Below are positions 38,937-51,047 of a stretch of DNA of 64,000 nt, piece after piece (the first letter of the stretch is position 1; every line of letters starts with the position of its first letter). The DNA comes from Metridium senile (Eukaryota > Cnidaria > Anthozoa > Actiniaria > Metridiidae). A program made the position numbers and the translations under genes. The notes under the pieces are model-generated. The model was not told where the DNA came from and ran no database searches. It saw nothing but the letters and a program-made list of their open reading frames with translations. The stretch is from assembly GCA_949775045.1 (NCBI GenBank), contig OX459100.1, positions 11,666,086-11,730,085 on the forward strand, written 5' to 3'.

Positions 38937-39780
38937 TCAGTGATGCATTGATATGGTTTTTACATTTTTCCTTTGATTCCAACATATTTCTACATGATAT
39001 TCGTTACCATAAAAGTACCTCTCTCAATTAAATTCTCTATTAAACCAAACCAAACCCACTTAATAATAATAATAATAATAATGTTTAATAGAAAACAAAT
39101 CTCGCAGCCCAAAGGCTGAATTACATTTGTAAGATTCAAAATTAAAATTATGTACATTTGTATCAATAGATAATATAATATAAATATAATATATATAAGA
39201 AGTCATACAAAAATATAAAAAGCTATACATTATAAGCATATAATCTATACATTATATAGAACATTGTCTGATAAAGACGCTTAGGCTAACTTAGATGATT
39301 TAATTACAAAAGAGTTCTCATAGCGATTTGTCTTGCAGATAGTTCGGTATTTAATAGGGTTCCTTAGGTTGTAATTAGAAGTGTTTAACGGTGGTAATAA
39401 ATCTCGAAGCTTGTGGTTTGAGCAAGCATGTATACATTGTATACATACTTCTCCATTAAAGTGATGCATTGACATATTTTTCACATTTTCCCTTTGATTC
39501 TAACATATTTCTAAGTGATGTTACCATAAAAGTACCAACATCTCAGTTAAATTCTCTATTAAACCAAACCGAACCATCACTTGTATACATACTTCTCTAT
39601 CAAAGTAATGCTTTGACATATTTTTCCTTTGATTCTAACATATTTCTACATCAAGAGCGTTACCATAAAAATACCACACTGACATACTTTTCACATTTCA
39701 CATTTTATTATTTTTCTACATGATAAGCGTTACCTTAAAAGTACCACACTCAGTGGGGCTACATTCTCTATTGAACCAAA
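38937..39780 (+). repeat. Tandem ~110-bp units split by a LINE fragment
   Basis: Units with GTGATGCATTGA, CCTTTGATTC.AACATATTTC and CATAAAAGTACC, ending AATTCTCTATTAAACCAAAC, lie at 38937-39056 and again at 39460-39780. The LINE fragment 39060-39484 sits between them. Confidence 0.7.
39060..39484 (-). mobile_element. LINE 3' end with reverse-transcriptase C-terminal remnant
   Basis: On - the frame reads LLPPLNTSNYNLRNPIKYRT, then RYENSFVIKSSKLA, resembling the YNLRN...RYxNSF end of non-LTR reverse transcriptases. It continues into TAATTCAGCCTTTGGGCTGC and a (TTA)n tail. 5'-truncated, probably dead. Confidence 0.65.
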
Positions 39781-40095
39781 CCAACCACCGCTTGTATAGC
39801 AATGTGCTGAATCAGTTCAAATATGTCTAAAAATAGCCCTCATCTAAGTACTCAATGGGGTAAACCGACACTGACCACGCCTTACATTGCGGTGCATCTA
39901 GTGTTATTATTGACTCTGATATTATTACTCAAATATTAGAGTGTTTTTCCTTCGTCCGTTGAACGAAGTAGACTAGTTAGTGAGTAATAGTGGAAATAAA
40001 ACAAAAGAAAACAATGGGATTAGTATGTACTACTATGTATTACGTTGACTGTTCTTTCAAAGACGAAGGAAAATCACTCTAGTTTTTAAAAGTCT
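39781..40095. other. Unique stretch
   Basis: No supported feature. TTCCTTCGTC..GAACGAAG near 39948 pairs weakly with GACGAAGGAAAATCACTCTA at 40063. Confidence 0.35.
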
Positions 40096-40250
40096 ATACA
40101 CCGAATCGAAATATCCATTTTTAATAACTATTGTTCTTGACTGGCTAGCCTCGCATACATGTGACAACTCCATTGTGTTTCAATGTGAACACGAGGCTAG
40201 CCAGTCAAGAACAATAGTTTTTTAAATTGGATGCAATATTACGATTCGGT
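40096..40250. mobile_element. Foldback element
   Basis: AACTATTGTTCTTGACTGGC, TAGCCTCG and its complement (40187-40220) form 29-bp arms. Outside them, CGAATCG / CGATTCGG-type pairs extend the stem imperfectly. Confidence 0.8.
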
Positions 40251-41400
40251 CTATGTGTATATTAATTTTAATATCAGTATCTGTATAAGTTGATTTGTTG
40301 CTAAAATTAAAAGCCTTATTTAAGGAACACCAATAAAGCATGTATGTAAGTTAAGTATCATTTTTACGGCGTTACAAATTTTGTTTCATTTGCAATTCTT
40401 AATATGCGTATATAAATTTTAATATTAGTATCTGTATAACTTGATTTGTTGCTAAAATTATTTACGGCGTTACAAATTTTTATTTTATTGGCTATCGTAC
40501 AGTATTGCAACATGTGACGTATTATATTCTCTGTAGCCTATCCGGTTCAATATTGACACAATCCCCTAAAGCGGAGATTTCATCTCAGTATGAAAATTCT
40601 CTAACAACTCTGAGCGTAAGCATTTTAAATGTTGGTTGCTCATTCCTGTAATCTACCCGGGCGTTGACATAACTTCCCTTACCGGGTATATTACCTACTT
40701 AAAGTGCTGAAAAACAACAAGGTTGCTTTTCTAGGTGGGGCATATTTGTAATTTACCAGGGCGTTGACAAAATCCCCCCTACAGGAGATATAGAGTATCG
40801 AAATGATGACGTCCCAAATTTTTTTTTTTTTTTAGAGTTTTTGGATTTTTTGGATTTTTTTTGAGCGAAAAACGGCTGAGATATGAGCAGTTGAATGTAT
40901 AAATCGCCATATGCATTTTCTCTTATTTTAGCGTACTTTCATGATCCAGTGCAAAATTAAGTGAAAACGTATGGCGGTATTTTGAACTTGCAGCGACCCG
41001 AAATTTCGCACAAATGTAGACAGTGGTGTCTTCCATTCAACTTATTGAGGTTTCAGAACTAATTTTTTTTTTTAACATTTTTTTTTTATTATTATTATTA
41101 ATAACTAACAACATAGAAAAAAACACACACAATATTTACAATTAAAGAACTAGATTGTAAAATGCATATATTCGTCACGTCACACTTCGGTACTCTGTTG
41201 CTTACTTAAAAAAACGAGAAGCGAAAAACATCCTTTTCTTTGTGGGATATCAGTCAGATCGGAAAAGGTTGATGTACATTTATGGTAATAAAGCAACGAT
41301 TATTGATATCAACACTAGACGATGTCTTGCTGTGACAAAGTAAAAATATTATGACCACCAACTCATAATGCTCCTACGCAACGAATCAACAGAGCAGAAC
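40251..41400. other. Low-information stretch with short duplications
   Basis: TTACGGCGTTACAAATTT occurs at about 40366 and 40460 in ATATTAGTATCTGTATAA-type context (local duplication). GGGCGTTGAC recurs at 40670 and 40760. Poly-T runs at 40820-40860 and 41065-41085. No gene. Confidence 0.5.
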
Positions 41401-41404
41401 TGAA

Positions 41405-41485
41405 CTGAGGGAGGGGAGGGTGTCTAGAAGCTACTCACCCCTCCCTAAAAACCTCATTAATTAGGGAGGGAGGGGAGGGAGGGTT
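41405..41485 (+). other. G-run cluster with quadruplex potential
   Basis: Five G runs of 3-4 separated by single A at 41464-41483 (GGGAGGGAGGGGAGGGAGGG), with a shorter cluster (GAGGGAGGGGAGGG) at 41407. Similar isolated runs occur to about 41970. Confidence 0.6.
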
Positions 41486-42899
41486 AACAAAGTATTTATT
41501 ATCATTTTAGAATAGAGCAAATGCAGTTAAACCATGAAATAATATTCTAACAAATAGTCACTATTTTAGTGACTAATTGTTGCTACTATTCACCCAATAA
41601 TAAATAATAAAACAAAGGATAATGAGGTTTCTTGTGTATTAAGTGACTAGGGTGAGAATTGTTGCTACTATCAACAGAGCGGTATTTCTATTCAAGGAAG
41701 GGGAGGGGTGTTTGGTGTTCACATAAATCCATAGTTAGTCATAACAGTGTCATAGGAAAACAAACCCACCCCTCCCCTTCCATGATGTAACATGTAAAAC
41801 ATTCACGTCTGCTAGTCCAATATAAGGCAACAATATTACAATATGGGAGAGGGGTAGGAGGGGTGACATTTGTACACCTTTAAATAGCTTACGGTATCAC
41901 TAGAAGGGAAGCAACATAATAGGCCAGGACACGGCTTTGCCAATGAAAGAGAAGCAATACAACTAGGGAGGAGAGGGCGGGATATCAATTGTACACCTCA
42001 TGGCAGGGAGTACCGCTAGGAAATACTTTGTACATTACCGATCTGGTTCATTTTACCAAGCATACATCGTCCAAACCTCTAAAATATATCTACCTTATTT
42101 CTCGGTTTGGATAATAATACACAACAACGCTTCCTATATTGGTATTACAATTCTATTTTACGAGTAGTCATGATCGTGATCGTATTACTGGTTTTTTAGT
42201 TCGGCCCCCTTTATTTCCTGTCTGTAGTCATAATGTCGGCTGATGTCCGGTGAACCACTCGAGTACATAATAATAAACATGTCTATAGATAAGGAGTAAA
42301 TGTTATGGCGGCAAAGTAGATGGTGTTGGTTGAAAAGACACGAAACATAGCAACTGAAAGCCGGTTGAAACTGTAGTAAAATGGTTAGATAGGTATGTTA
42401 GGTTCTGTAGAAAAATTGGAAATGTACAGTTAACTTGTACAGACTGTACAGATATGGCACCATGACTGATATAGATAACGCAATTGGTTAATAAATTGCG
42501 TAATTAATTTATACCGCGAAGATCAAATAAAGTTTCTCTTTCGTAACCACTTTAGGAATAGAATGAAAATGAAAGAGAAAAAGAGAGAGAGAGTGTGAAG
42601 AAAAAAAGCAGAATCAAACGAAAGAGGAATAAAACGCCTGGATGCTGAAGCTTCATATCAAAACCCTAGAGACTTCACTACTGAACTTCAAGTATGTTTA
42701 AGTATGTTTTTTGAAGTAGAGTGAACGGAAGAATGAAAAAGGATAAACAAATTTCACAGTATATTCTCCGATAAAACTCTACTAAACCCTCGGGACTCGG
42801 GATCGGTATCTCCTAGATTTGTCTAAAATAGCTACAAGACACAAGTATAAGTAATATTATCCTTTACTTTCCTGTTATGTTCATTCAGATGTATTGAAA
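41486..42899. other. Unique stretch
   Basis: No exon or repeat family that I can support. Short GAGA run at 42580-42592. Confidence 0.35.
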
Positions 42900-43536
42900 T
42901 TCTCAACGTGTCGATATATAACACTCCCACTCATACTTCCGGTGCGGTCAGGTCTACTCGAGCCGTGATTCGAACAGCGGTTAGGCGGAAGGGCGCCGGT
43001 GCTTAACACAATCGTGTCGTCTCGTATAACATATCTACGATGCCTTGATATACAGTACTGCCCCTTATACAACCAAGTCGTCTTTGCGTCGATTCCATCT
43101 CTCTATCGCGTCGTCATTAACGTATTTAACTTTATTTAAAACGCCGTTCTGCCTGCTGTCATTGGCTTTCAACAATCAGGCCTTCATCTAAAACGCTGTT
43201 GTATCATTTCCAGAGGTCATACATATCGCTATCGGTGTTTTAACTGATCGTCGTGTTCGATTACATATCGATAATCACCAAGCCTTATTATACAACATAG
43301 TTCAATCTATTGGTGAGGTCAAAAGACCGTAGCCGCTATTGTATTCACTGCTCAACAAGTCGCGGTTCAAGGATTCCGAAGAGTGCAAATCTTGTCGATG
43401 AGTTGTGACAGCTTCTAAAGTTCAACGCTTCGATCAAAGAACTAGTTGCGAACTGAAAGACTTTACTTCATTTCAAATCAAGGCTTCTTCTCGATCTACT
43501 TCGTGCCTTCTTCTACGGAGCTAAGACCTTGTTAAG
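42900..43536 (+). promoter_or_regulatory. CpG-richer segment ending in a donor site: possible first exon
   Basis: CpG dinucleotides are clearly denser than nearby (TTCCGGTGCGGTCAG, GGGCGCCGGTG, ATCGCGTCGTC). There is no long open frame on +, and the segment ends GTTAAG|GTGAGTCG at 43536-43537, a strong donor. This fits a 5' UTR exon, perhaps of the gene whose ATG exon is at 57840. That link is a guess. The short - frame at 42881-43072 has no domain. Confidence 0.4.
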
Positions 43537-43969
43537 GTGAGTCGAATACATTGATTGTTCAACGCGTGTTTCGAGTTCGTTCGAGTTCTAATGTTATTAT
43601 AATTTTATCGTACGTCAGCCAATTGTACTAGTTTGAAATGTGTTCTTTTTGTTCGAGAACGTTTGATCAATCTTGTACATTGGGGTTTTAAATGAATTGT
43701 CGAGTTATCCATTCCATTTGTAGCCTAATTAGAGTGATTCACTCTTTGAGTAACTTGCCATCTACTTATAATTTTAACGTACTTATACGACTTCGTCACG
43801 AAATGGTGTAACTGTGTAGAGACATGTATTAGAGTCTGTACGTTGGGTACTAGAGGTTATTTTATACTTGCTTTTTGGCGTTTGTGATAAATACTAGATC
43901 AAGAAACCCTCTGGTTTCCAAGGGTATAGAGTTCGACAACTACATTAATTCATAATTAATTGTGAGGTT

Positions 43970-44450
43970 ATGCCTGCACAAGTCCCAGTTGACTTGCAAT
44001 TAAAGTATCATTTACCCCATTTGCTATGTAATGTGTGCTTATATAAAAGAGCATTTCACATCGTCTCAATCACTAACTATCATTTACTATGTAAAGTGTT
44101 CCTATATAGCGCATTTCACTTCGTCTCAATGCGCTTTACAATTAACTATCATTTACTATGTAATGTGTGCTTATATAGCGCATTTCACTTCGTCTCAATG
44201 CGCTTTACAATTAACTATCATTTACTATGTAATGTGTGCTTATATAGCGCATTTCACATCGTCTCAATGCGATTTACAATTAACTATCATTTACTATGTA
44301 ATGTGTGCTTATATAGCCCATTTCACATCGTCCCAATGCGATTTACAATTGACTATCAATTACTATGTAATGTGTGCTTATATAGCGCATTTCACATCGT
44401 CTCAATGCGATTTACAATTAACTATCATTTACTAATGTATGTGTTGTACC
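43970..44450 (+). repeat. 69-bp tandem array
   Basis: About six units of ATTTACTATGTAATGTGTGC, TTATATAGCGCATTTCACAT, CGTCTCAATGCG, TTTACAATTAACTATC. Because 69 is a multiple of three, long frames stay open in two phases; they carry no protein signal. Confidence 0.95.
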
Positions 44451-44672
44451 TATAACTGCGTTATAACTCTAACTTTAATTGATTTTCGACTGTAACTGGA
44501 TAATGAATTGTTTATTAGTAACCATAAGATCAATCAATATGGTAATTGAAAAGGCATGCAAATCTCTAACTACAGACTCAGAACAAAACCTTATCAACTG
44601 ACAGTTCAATCACCTAGGATTTCTCTAAATATCCGCGGCTACGTTATCATGGTTATCGAAGGGTCACGGTTA

Positions 44673-45575
44673 TCCAAATAAAATAGGTTTTCCCATATAC
44701 ACTAAGAAGTAAATTAGCCTTTACTCTTATACACTAAAGTCCTTTATAGTCCGCGTGAGTGATATCTATCTATATCCAACGTACTTTAGCCTTGATGGCA
44801 TTAAACTCGGCAAAGCCTGTTTAAGTCCAAATAAAAGAGGTTTTCCCACATACACTAAGAAGTAAATTAGCCTTTACTCTTATACACTAAAGTCCTTTAT
44901 AGTCCGCGTGAGTGATATCTATCTATATCCAACGTAGTTTAGCCTTGATGGCATTAAACTCGGCAAAGCCTGTTTAAGTCCAAATAAAAGAGGTTTTCCC
45001 ACATACACTAAGAAGTAAATTTGCCTTTATTCTTATACACTAAAGTCCTTTATAGTCCGCGTGAGTGATATCTATCTATATCCAACGTACTTTAGCCTTG
45101 ATGGCATTAAACTCGGCAAAGCCTGTTTAAGTCCAAATATAATAGGTTGTCCCATATACACTAAGAAGTAAATTTGCCTTTAATATTATACACTAAAGTC
45201 CTTTATAGTCCGCGTGAGTGTTTTCTATATCAAACCTACATTAGCCTGGAGGGCATTAAACTCGGTAAAGCCTGTTTAAGTCCAAATATAATAGGTTGTC
45301 CCATATACACTAAGAAGTCAATTTGCCTTTACTCTACACACTAAAGTCCTTTATAGTCCGCGTGAGTGTTATCTATATCCATTGTACTTTAGCCTTGATG
45401 GCATTAAACTCGGTAAAGCCTGTTTAAGTCCAAATATAATAGGTTGTCCCATATACACTAAGAAGTCAATTTGCCTTTACTCTACACACTAAAGTCCTTT
45501 ATAGTCCGCGTGAGTGTTATCTATATCCATTGTACTTTAGCCTTGAGGGCATTAGGCTCGGTAAAGCCGGTTTAA
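44673..45575 (+). repeat. ~150-bp tandem array, six copies
   Basis: Units start with TCCAAATA at 44673, 44826, 44979, 45132, 45281 and 45429 (spacing 153, 153, 153, 149, 148). They contain ATACACTAAGAAGTAAATT, ACTAAAGTCCTTTATAGTCC, GCGTGAGTG and CTCGG.AAAGCCTG. Confidence 0.97.
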
Positions 45576-46635
45576 ATCGACCCCTGGCGTGAAGATGAAA
45601 ATTCGGGAAGGATAGAGCAGATTTGGTCAATAGCTGACAACAACTGAGAACTATCTATACAGAGGATAGGATTTTGGAAAATAAAATGTTTACGATCAAA
45701 AGGCCCGTTTACTAAAGTATTTTGGAATTACAAAAAAAAAGAATGCATGAAAATGTTGTAAGATAGCTTAATAACGCAGAAATGAAGAAAATCTTGAAAC
45801 AGGATCTGACAAATAGAAAGAATTTTGAATTTCAATAAAATAGGAAATTGCCATCAATATATTGCAAAATGAAAAAAAGCTTGAAAAATAGTAAGATCTG
45901 AGAAAGTTTTTTGAAATTTCAATACTGAAAATAACAAAATGCAATCAATATACTGCATAATGAGAAAGATTTTGTCCAAACCACAAGAAATAAGACCAAA
46001 ATATTTGTGAAAACTTTGAAAGCTAAAAAAAGATTTCATGTAAGTACATTGGAATTACAATAAAGGAAGGAAATCTTACAAACCAGTGGAAAACTTATCA
46101 AACAACGAAAAAATTTCGTCAAACCACAACATACCTCGAAACTTTTCGGACAATATTTCAGTACACGCTTCAAATGAGAACAAGTATTTCTCAAAATTCA
46201 ACACTTGATAAACACAATAATAACGTTTTCAAAATCTTAACAATGAGAACAAAAGGAATAATCCGCAACAGGCTAAATTTGGTGTGAAGTTACTTGGCAG
46301 TAAACAAACTTTACGAGTTTGAAAAGTTTGTGGCTAACCAGGGATATTGTGTGGTTTTTCATGGTGGTTTTCATTAGTTAATACAGTTATAGTTCGTCTC
46401 TGTGACTCTCAGTTGTTAGAGTACTCTTTGAACCAAGCCAGACCATTGAGAATGAATATATTACATGTTGGTACCATATGTACCAATTTTGCATTAAAGC
46501 CGAATGTATTTGATATAATATTTTGAGGTATTACTATGAGTATTATCAGAGTATTGTAAGTATTATAAGTATTACTATATATTCTATCGTTTTCCTATTT
46601 GTGAGTTTCAATTGATAACGTCATAAGAAATTTCA
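45576..46635. other. AT-rich stretch with faint ~90-bp periodicity
   Basis: CATCAATATATTGCAAAATG at 45852 and CAATCAATATACTGCATAAT at 45942 suggest an old duplication. No exon supported. Confidence 0.4.
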
Positions 46636-46826
46636 TTAATTATTATCCATCACCATTATCATCATCATTATTATCGTCATCACCATATCATCATCATCAT
46701 TATTATCATCCCACCATAATTCTGATCATCATCATCATCATCATTATCACCACTACCGCTAACACTACTACCGCCACCATCATTATTATCATCACCACAA
46801 CCAACTCTACCGGCATCATTATCTAT

Positions 46827-46893
<67 letters not shown>

Positions 46894-46945
46894 ACATCAT
46901 CACTACCGCTACCACCATCACCATCATATTATCATCATCACCACC
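46636..46945 (+). repeat. ATC microsatellite with interruptions
   Basis: Pure ATC run at about 46828-46892, flanked by ATC/ACC/ATT variants. Confidence 0.95.
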
Positions 46946-47579
46946 ATTACTTCTTGTACGAGTGAACCAATCCTCTCTCACAAAACAACTTTCCGTGCCG
47001 TCAGATCTAAACCGAATAATTAACGGCTAGTCGCCAATCTGGATAATTAATTAGGCCTTGTATTGTAGATAAACTAACAGTAGCTATAATTAATCTACAT
47101 ATCAGACTATAACTGTCATCGATATATACCAAAGCCATATCTCTCCATTTAACCGCAACCTCTTCTAAGCTACCAAAACTATTACAGACCTCAACTTCCA
47201 AGATTTCGAAAATCCCCCCACTGGAGCATGCCTGGGATATTTTTCTTGCAAACTGAACGATCGCTATTCAGGTGAAGTTTATTTTTACGAAACTATTTTT
47301 ATTCTCAAGGGGTAGGGATTCCTCTATTTGAGGGGATGACGCACAGGATTTGACCAGCCTTTTTTACATATTTATACTTCGTTTTACTTCAACGAATAAT
47401 TAATTATACATATGTATATATATATAGCCTAAAACGTCAGAATGTAACACTCTCATTTCATTTTATATTATTATATTATTATTTCATTTCATTTTATATT
47501 AGTGACTTTTTTTTGCTCAGACCAAGGATTAAAGCCAGAAACGTCAGTAAGATACACATTTTATACAAATATTTTACCA

Positions 47580-47890
47580 GTAAATAACACTCTCTTTTAT
47601 ATGGTTTATATGGTACCATTTTTACAGTAAGTAACACTCTTTTTCTACGGTGTATAAGTTACCATTTTTACAGTAAGTAACACTCTCTTTTTACGGTGTA
47701 TAAGTTACCATTTTTACAGTAAGTAACACTCTCTTTTTACGGTGTATAAGTTACCATTTTTACAGTAAGTAACACTCTCTTTTATATGGTTTATATGGTA
47801 CCATTTTTACAGTGTGTAACACTCTCTTTTTACGGTGTATAAGTTACCATTTTTACAGTAAATAGCATCCTTTTTACATTGTATAAGTTA
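47580..47890 (+). repeat. 46-bp minisatellite, main array
   Basis: About seven copies of TACCATTTTTACAGTAAGTA, ACACTCTCTTTTTACGGTGT, ATAAGT. It is the complement of the unit at 14921-15070. Two units carry the variant TTTATATGGTTTATATGG, suggesting a local block duplication. Confidence 0.95.
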
Positions 47891-49100
47891 ACATATTTTA
47901 CGAAGTAACAATGTCTATTTTATTCCATCGAAGGATTAACGTTCAAAAGGTGCGTTCACACTCTTTTATGCTGCATAAACTACCATCTTTACTCTGTTCG
48001 TTTTCGAGTTAACTTTCTCGTCAATCATGGCCCTATCAATTGGCTGTATTCCATATTCAATGTGCTAGTATTTCGTTTTATCAATACATGTTTGATATCT
48101 ATCGATGTTGAATTGCACAACTTTGACCCGTTATCTTGTCGTCATTTCCTTGATATCAGACAAACAACTTTTCAGGTTGTCTCGAGTGTGGCTGTCGGGA
48201 AATCCCCGTCCACACGAAACCTGCATTTTTCTGGGATTCGTAACTGGGATTTGTTTACCCTTGGTCAAAGGGACCTTTATTCGCTCTTTTCAGATCATAT
48301 AATAGGAATATGTTTATTAAGAAACACTTGGAATGGCAATATAAATTGAAAAGCTCAAGCTTACATGTAAAGAAGATAATTTATGAAATTTTCAATGAAA
48401 TTTTCAAGCAGGGAAGCCTGAGTCTAGGTTTACCTTTTCTATTTATAAGTCTATCGGACCTATTACACATGACGTAATGCCACAGGTAAACCACAACTAC
48501 TCTATGACGTAGTCTGAGTAAACGCACTAAGTGCGTTTAGTTTAATATAATCTATATACAAAAAATATGAGGTCATTAATCCTTTATACATTAAGAAAGA
48601 TCGTCGTAGTTCTTAATAGCATTAAGTAGAAAGCTATCTTGGAAGCGATGAACAACGGTTCGGAACAAAACCGTGAGAGCCTGGGTGCTTTTTACAGGGG
48701 AATTAAATTACAACTTCGTGTTCATGTGACTTGTTATAGTTCATCGCATATCGCACGATCATCAGTAAAATAGGCTGAAATCCACTAGTTCATTAAACAA
48801 GATTACTGCCTCACACGACGAGTTATCGTTGATAACCACAAGAACTGGTTTATCTTATGACAGCACAACTTGAAGGTTTATATCAATATCTTTCTAATTA
48901 TCGAAACCTACGTATACAATCGTTATATTTCTTCTTGTATAGTTTGTCTACTATTTCTATGACGATACTGGTATCGCTATTGGTATTAATATTATCTTTT
49001 ACAATTGATTGTCTGAGATTTTGTCATTGTTATTGTTATTATTATTTAATAACAATTAGAACAGACTTGAATAAGCGCTATATAAGCTATATACATTACA
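47891..49100. other. Unique stretch
   Basis: No supported gene or repeat. It ends with TAAGCGCTATATAAGCTATA, TACATTACATTAC (49075-49110), a retroposon-like tail leading into the next array. Confidence 0.4.
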
Positions 49101-49109
49101 TTACATTAT

Positions 49110-50985
49110 TATTGTTGATATGTTATCGTCATCATCATTGTTATTTCTTTTGTTATTGTTGTCATTGTTAGTGTTGTTGTCATCGTTATTGTTAATATTG
49201 TTGTTGTTATCGTTATTGCTTTTTGTTATTGTTGTCATTGTTAGTGTTGTTGTCATCGTTATTGCTTTTTGTTATTGTTGTCATTGTTAGTGTTGTTGTC
49301 ATCGTTATTGTTAATATTGTTGTTGTTATCGTTATTGTTGTCATTGTTAGTGTTGTTGTCATCGTTATTGTTAATATTGTTGTTGTTATCGTTATTGCTT
49401 TTTGTTATTGTTGTCATTGTTAGTGTTGTTGTCATCGTTATTGTTAATATTGTTGTTGTTATCGTTATTTCTTTTGTTATTGTTGTCATTGTTAGTGTTG
49501 TTGTCATCGTTATTGTTAATATTGTTGTTGTTATCGTTATTGCTTTTTGTTATTGTTGTCATTGTTAGTGTTGTTGTCATCGTTATTGTTAATATTGTTG
49601 TTGTTATCGTTATTGCTTTTTGTTATTGTTGTCATTGTTAGTGTTGTTGTTATCGTTATTGTTAATATTGTTGTTGTTATCGTTATTGCTTTTTGTTATT
49701 GTTGTCATTGTTAGTGTTGTTGTCATCGTTATTGTTAATATTGTTGTTGTTATCGTTATTGCTTTTTGTTATTGTTGTCATTGTTAGTGTTGTTGTCATC
49801 GTTATTGTTAATATTGTTGTTGTTATCGTCATCATCATTGTTATTTCTTTTGTTATTGTTGTCATTGTTAGTGTTGTTGTTATCGTTATTGCTTTTTGTT
49901 ATTGTTGTCATTGTTAGTGTTGTTGTTATCGTTATTGTTAATATTGTTGTTGTTATCGTTATTTCTTTTGTTATTGTTGTCATTGTTAGTGTTGTTGTTA
50001 TCGTTATTGTTAATATTGTTGTTGTTATCGTTATTTCTTTTGTTATTGTTGTCATTGTTAGTGTTGTTGTCATCGTTATTGTTAATATTGTTGTTGTTAT
50101 CGTTATTGCTTTTTGTTATTGTTGTCATTGTTAGTGTTGTTGTCATCGTTATTGTTAATATTGTTGTTGTTATCGTTATTGCTTATTGTTATTGTTGTCA
50201 TTGTTAGTGTTGTTGTTATCGTTATTGTTAATATTGTTGTTGTTATCGTTATTTCTTTTGTTATTGTTGTCATTGTTAGTGTTGTTGTTATCGTTATTGT
50301 TAATATTGTTGTTGTTATCGTTATTTCTTTTGTTATTGTTGTCATTGTTAGTGTTGTTGTTATCGTTATTGTTAATATTGTTGTTGTTATCGTTATTGCT
50401 ATTGTTTTTGTTGTCATCGTTATTGTTATCGTTATTGCATTTGTTATTGTTCTCATTGTTGATATGTTATCGTCATCATCATTGTTATTTACTTTTGTTA
50501 TTGTTGTCATTGTTAGTGTTGTTGTTATCGTTATTGCTTTTGTTATTGTTCTCATTGTTGATATGTTATCGTCATCATCATTGTTATTTCTTTTGTTATT
50601 GTTGTCATTGTTAGTGTTGTTGTCATCGTTATTGTTAATATTGTTGTTGTTATCGTTGTTGCTATTGTTTTTGTTGTCATGGTTATTTCTTTTGTTATTG
50701 TTCTCATTGTTAGTGTTGTTGTTATCGTTATTGCTATTGTTTTTGTTGTCATTGTTATTTGTTTTGTTATTGTTCTCATTGTTAGTGTTGTTGTTATCGT
50801 TATTGCTATTGTTTTTGTTGTCATCGTTATTGTTATCGTTATTGCTTTTGTTATTGTTCTCATTGTTGTTGTTATCGTCAATGTCATTGTCATATTGTTA
50901 TTGTTTTTGTTATTGTCATTGTTATTAATGTTGTTATAGTATTTATATTTTGGTTGTTATTGTTGTTGTTATTAATTATTCTTTC
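49110..50985 (+). repeat. 1.9-kb GTTATTGTTGTC higher-order minisatellite
   Basis: Built of about 72-bp units (TTTGTTATTGTTGTCATTGT, TAGTGTTGTTGTCATCGTTA, TTGTTAATATTGTTGTTGTT, ATCGTTATTGC) with ordered variants. Towards 50400 a second unit with TATTGTTTTTGTTGTCAT joins. No G-free strand bias break is seen. All long frames on both strands come from the repeat. Confidence 0.97.
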
Positions 50986-51047
50986 CAAATATTTTTTTAT
51001 TTTTTTGCGCACATTTTGTTCTTTTTTTTAATAAAACCGCCATATTT

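Noticed and set aside
42881..43072. Minus-strand 63-codon frame and a tRNA-like TTCGAA in CpG-rich DNA
   Set aside because: No cloverleaf can be drawn and no domain is present; better explained as a CpG-rich non-coding segment.
43970..44455. Two overlapping frames of 161 and 134 codons
   Set aside because: 69-bp tandem array keeps frames open; repeated peptides lack any protein-like conservation.
48062..48349. 95-codon frame on +
   Set aside because: No splice signals, start context or recognisable domain; consistent with chance in a repeat-free AT-rich stretch.
49223..50939. Overlapping long open frames of Leu/Val/Ile or Asn/Thr on both strands
   Set aside because: All come from the 72-bp minisatellite; period divisible by three and no domain signal.
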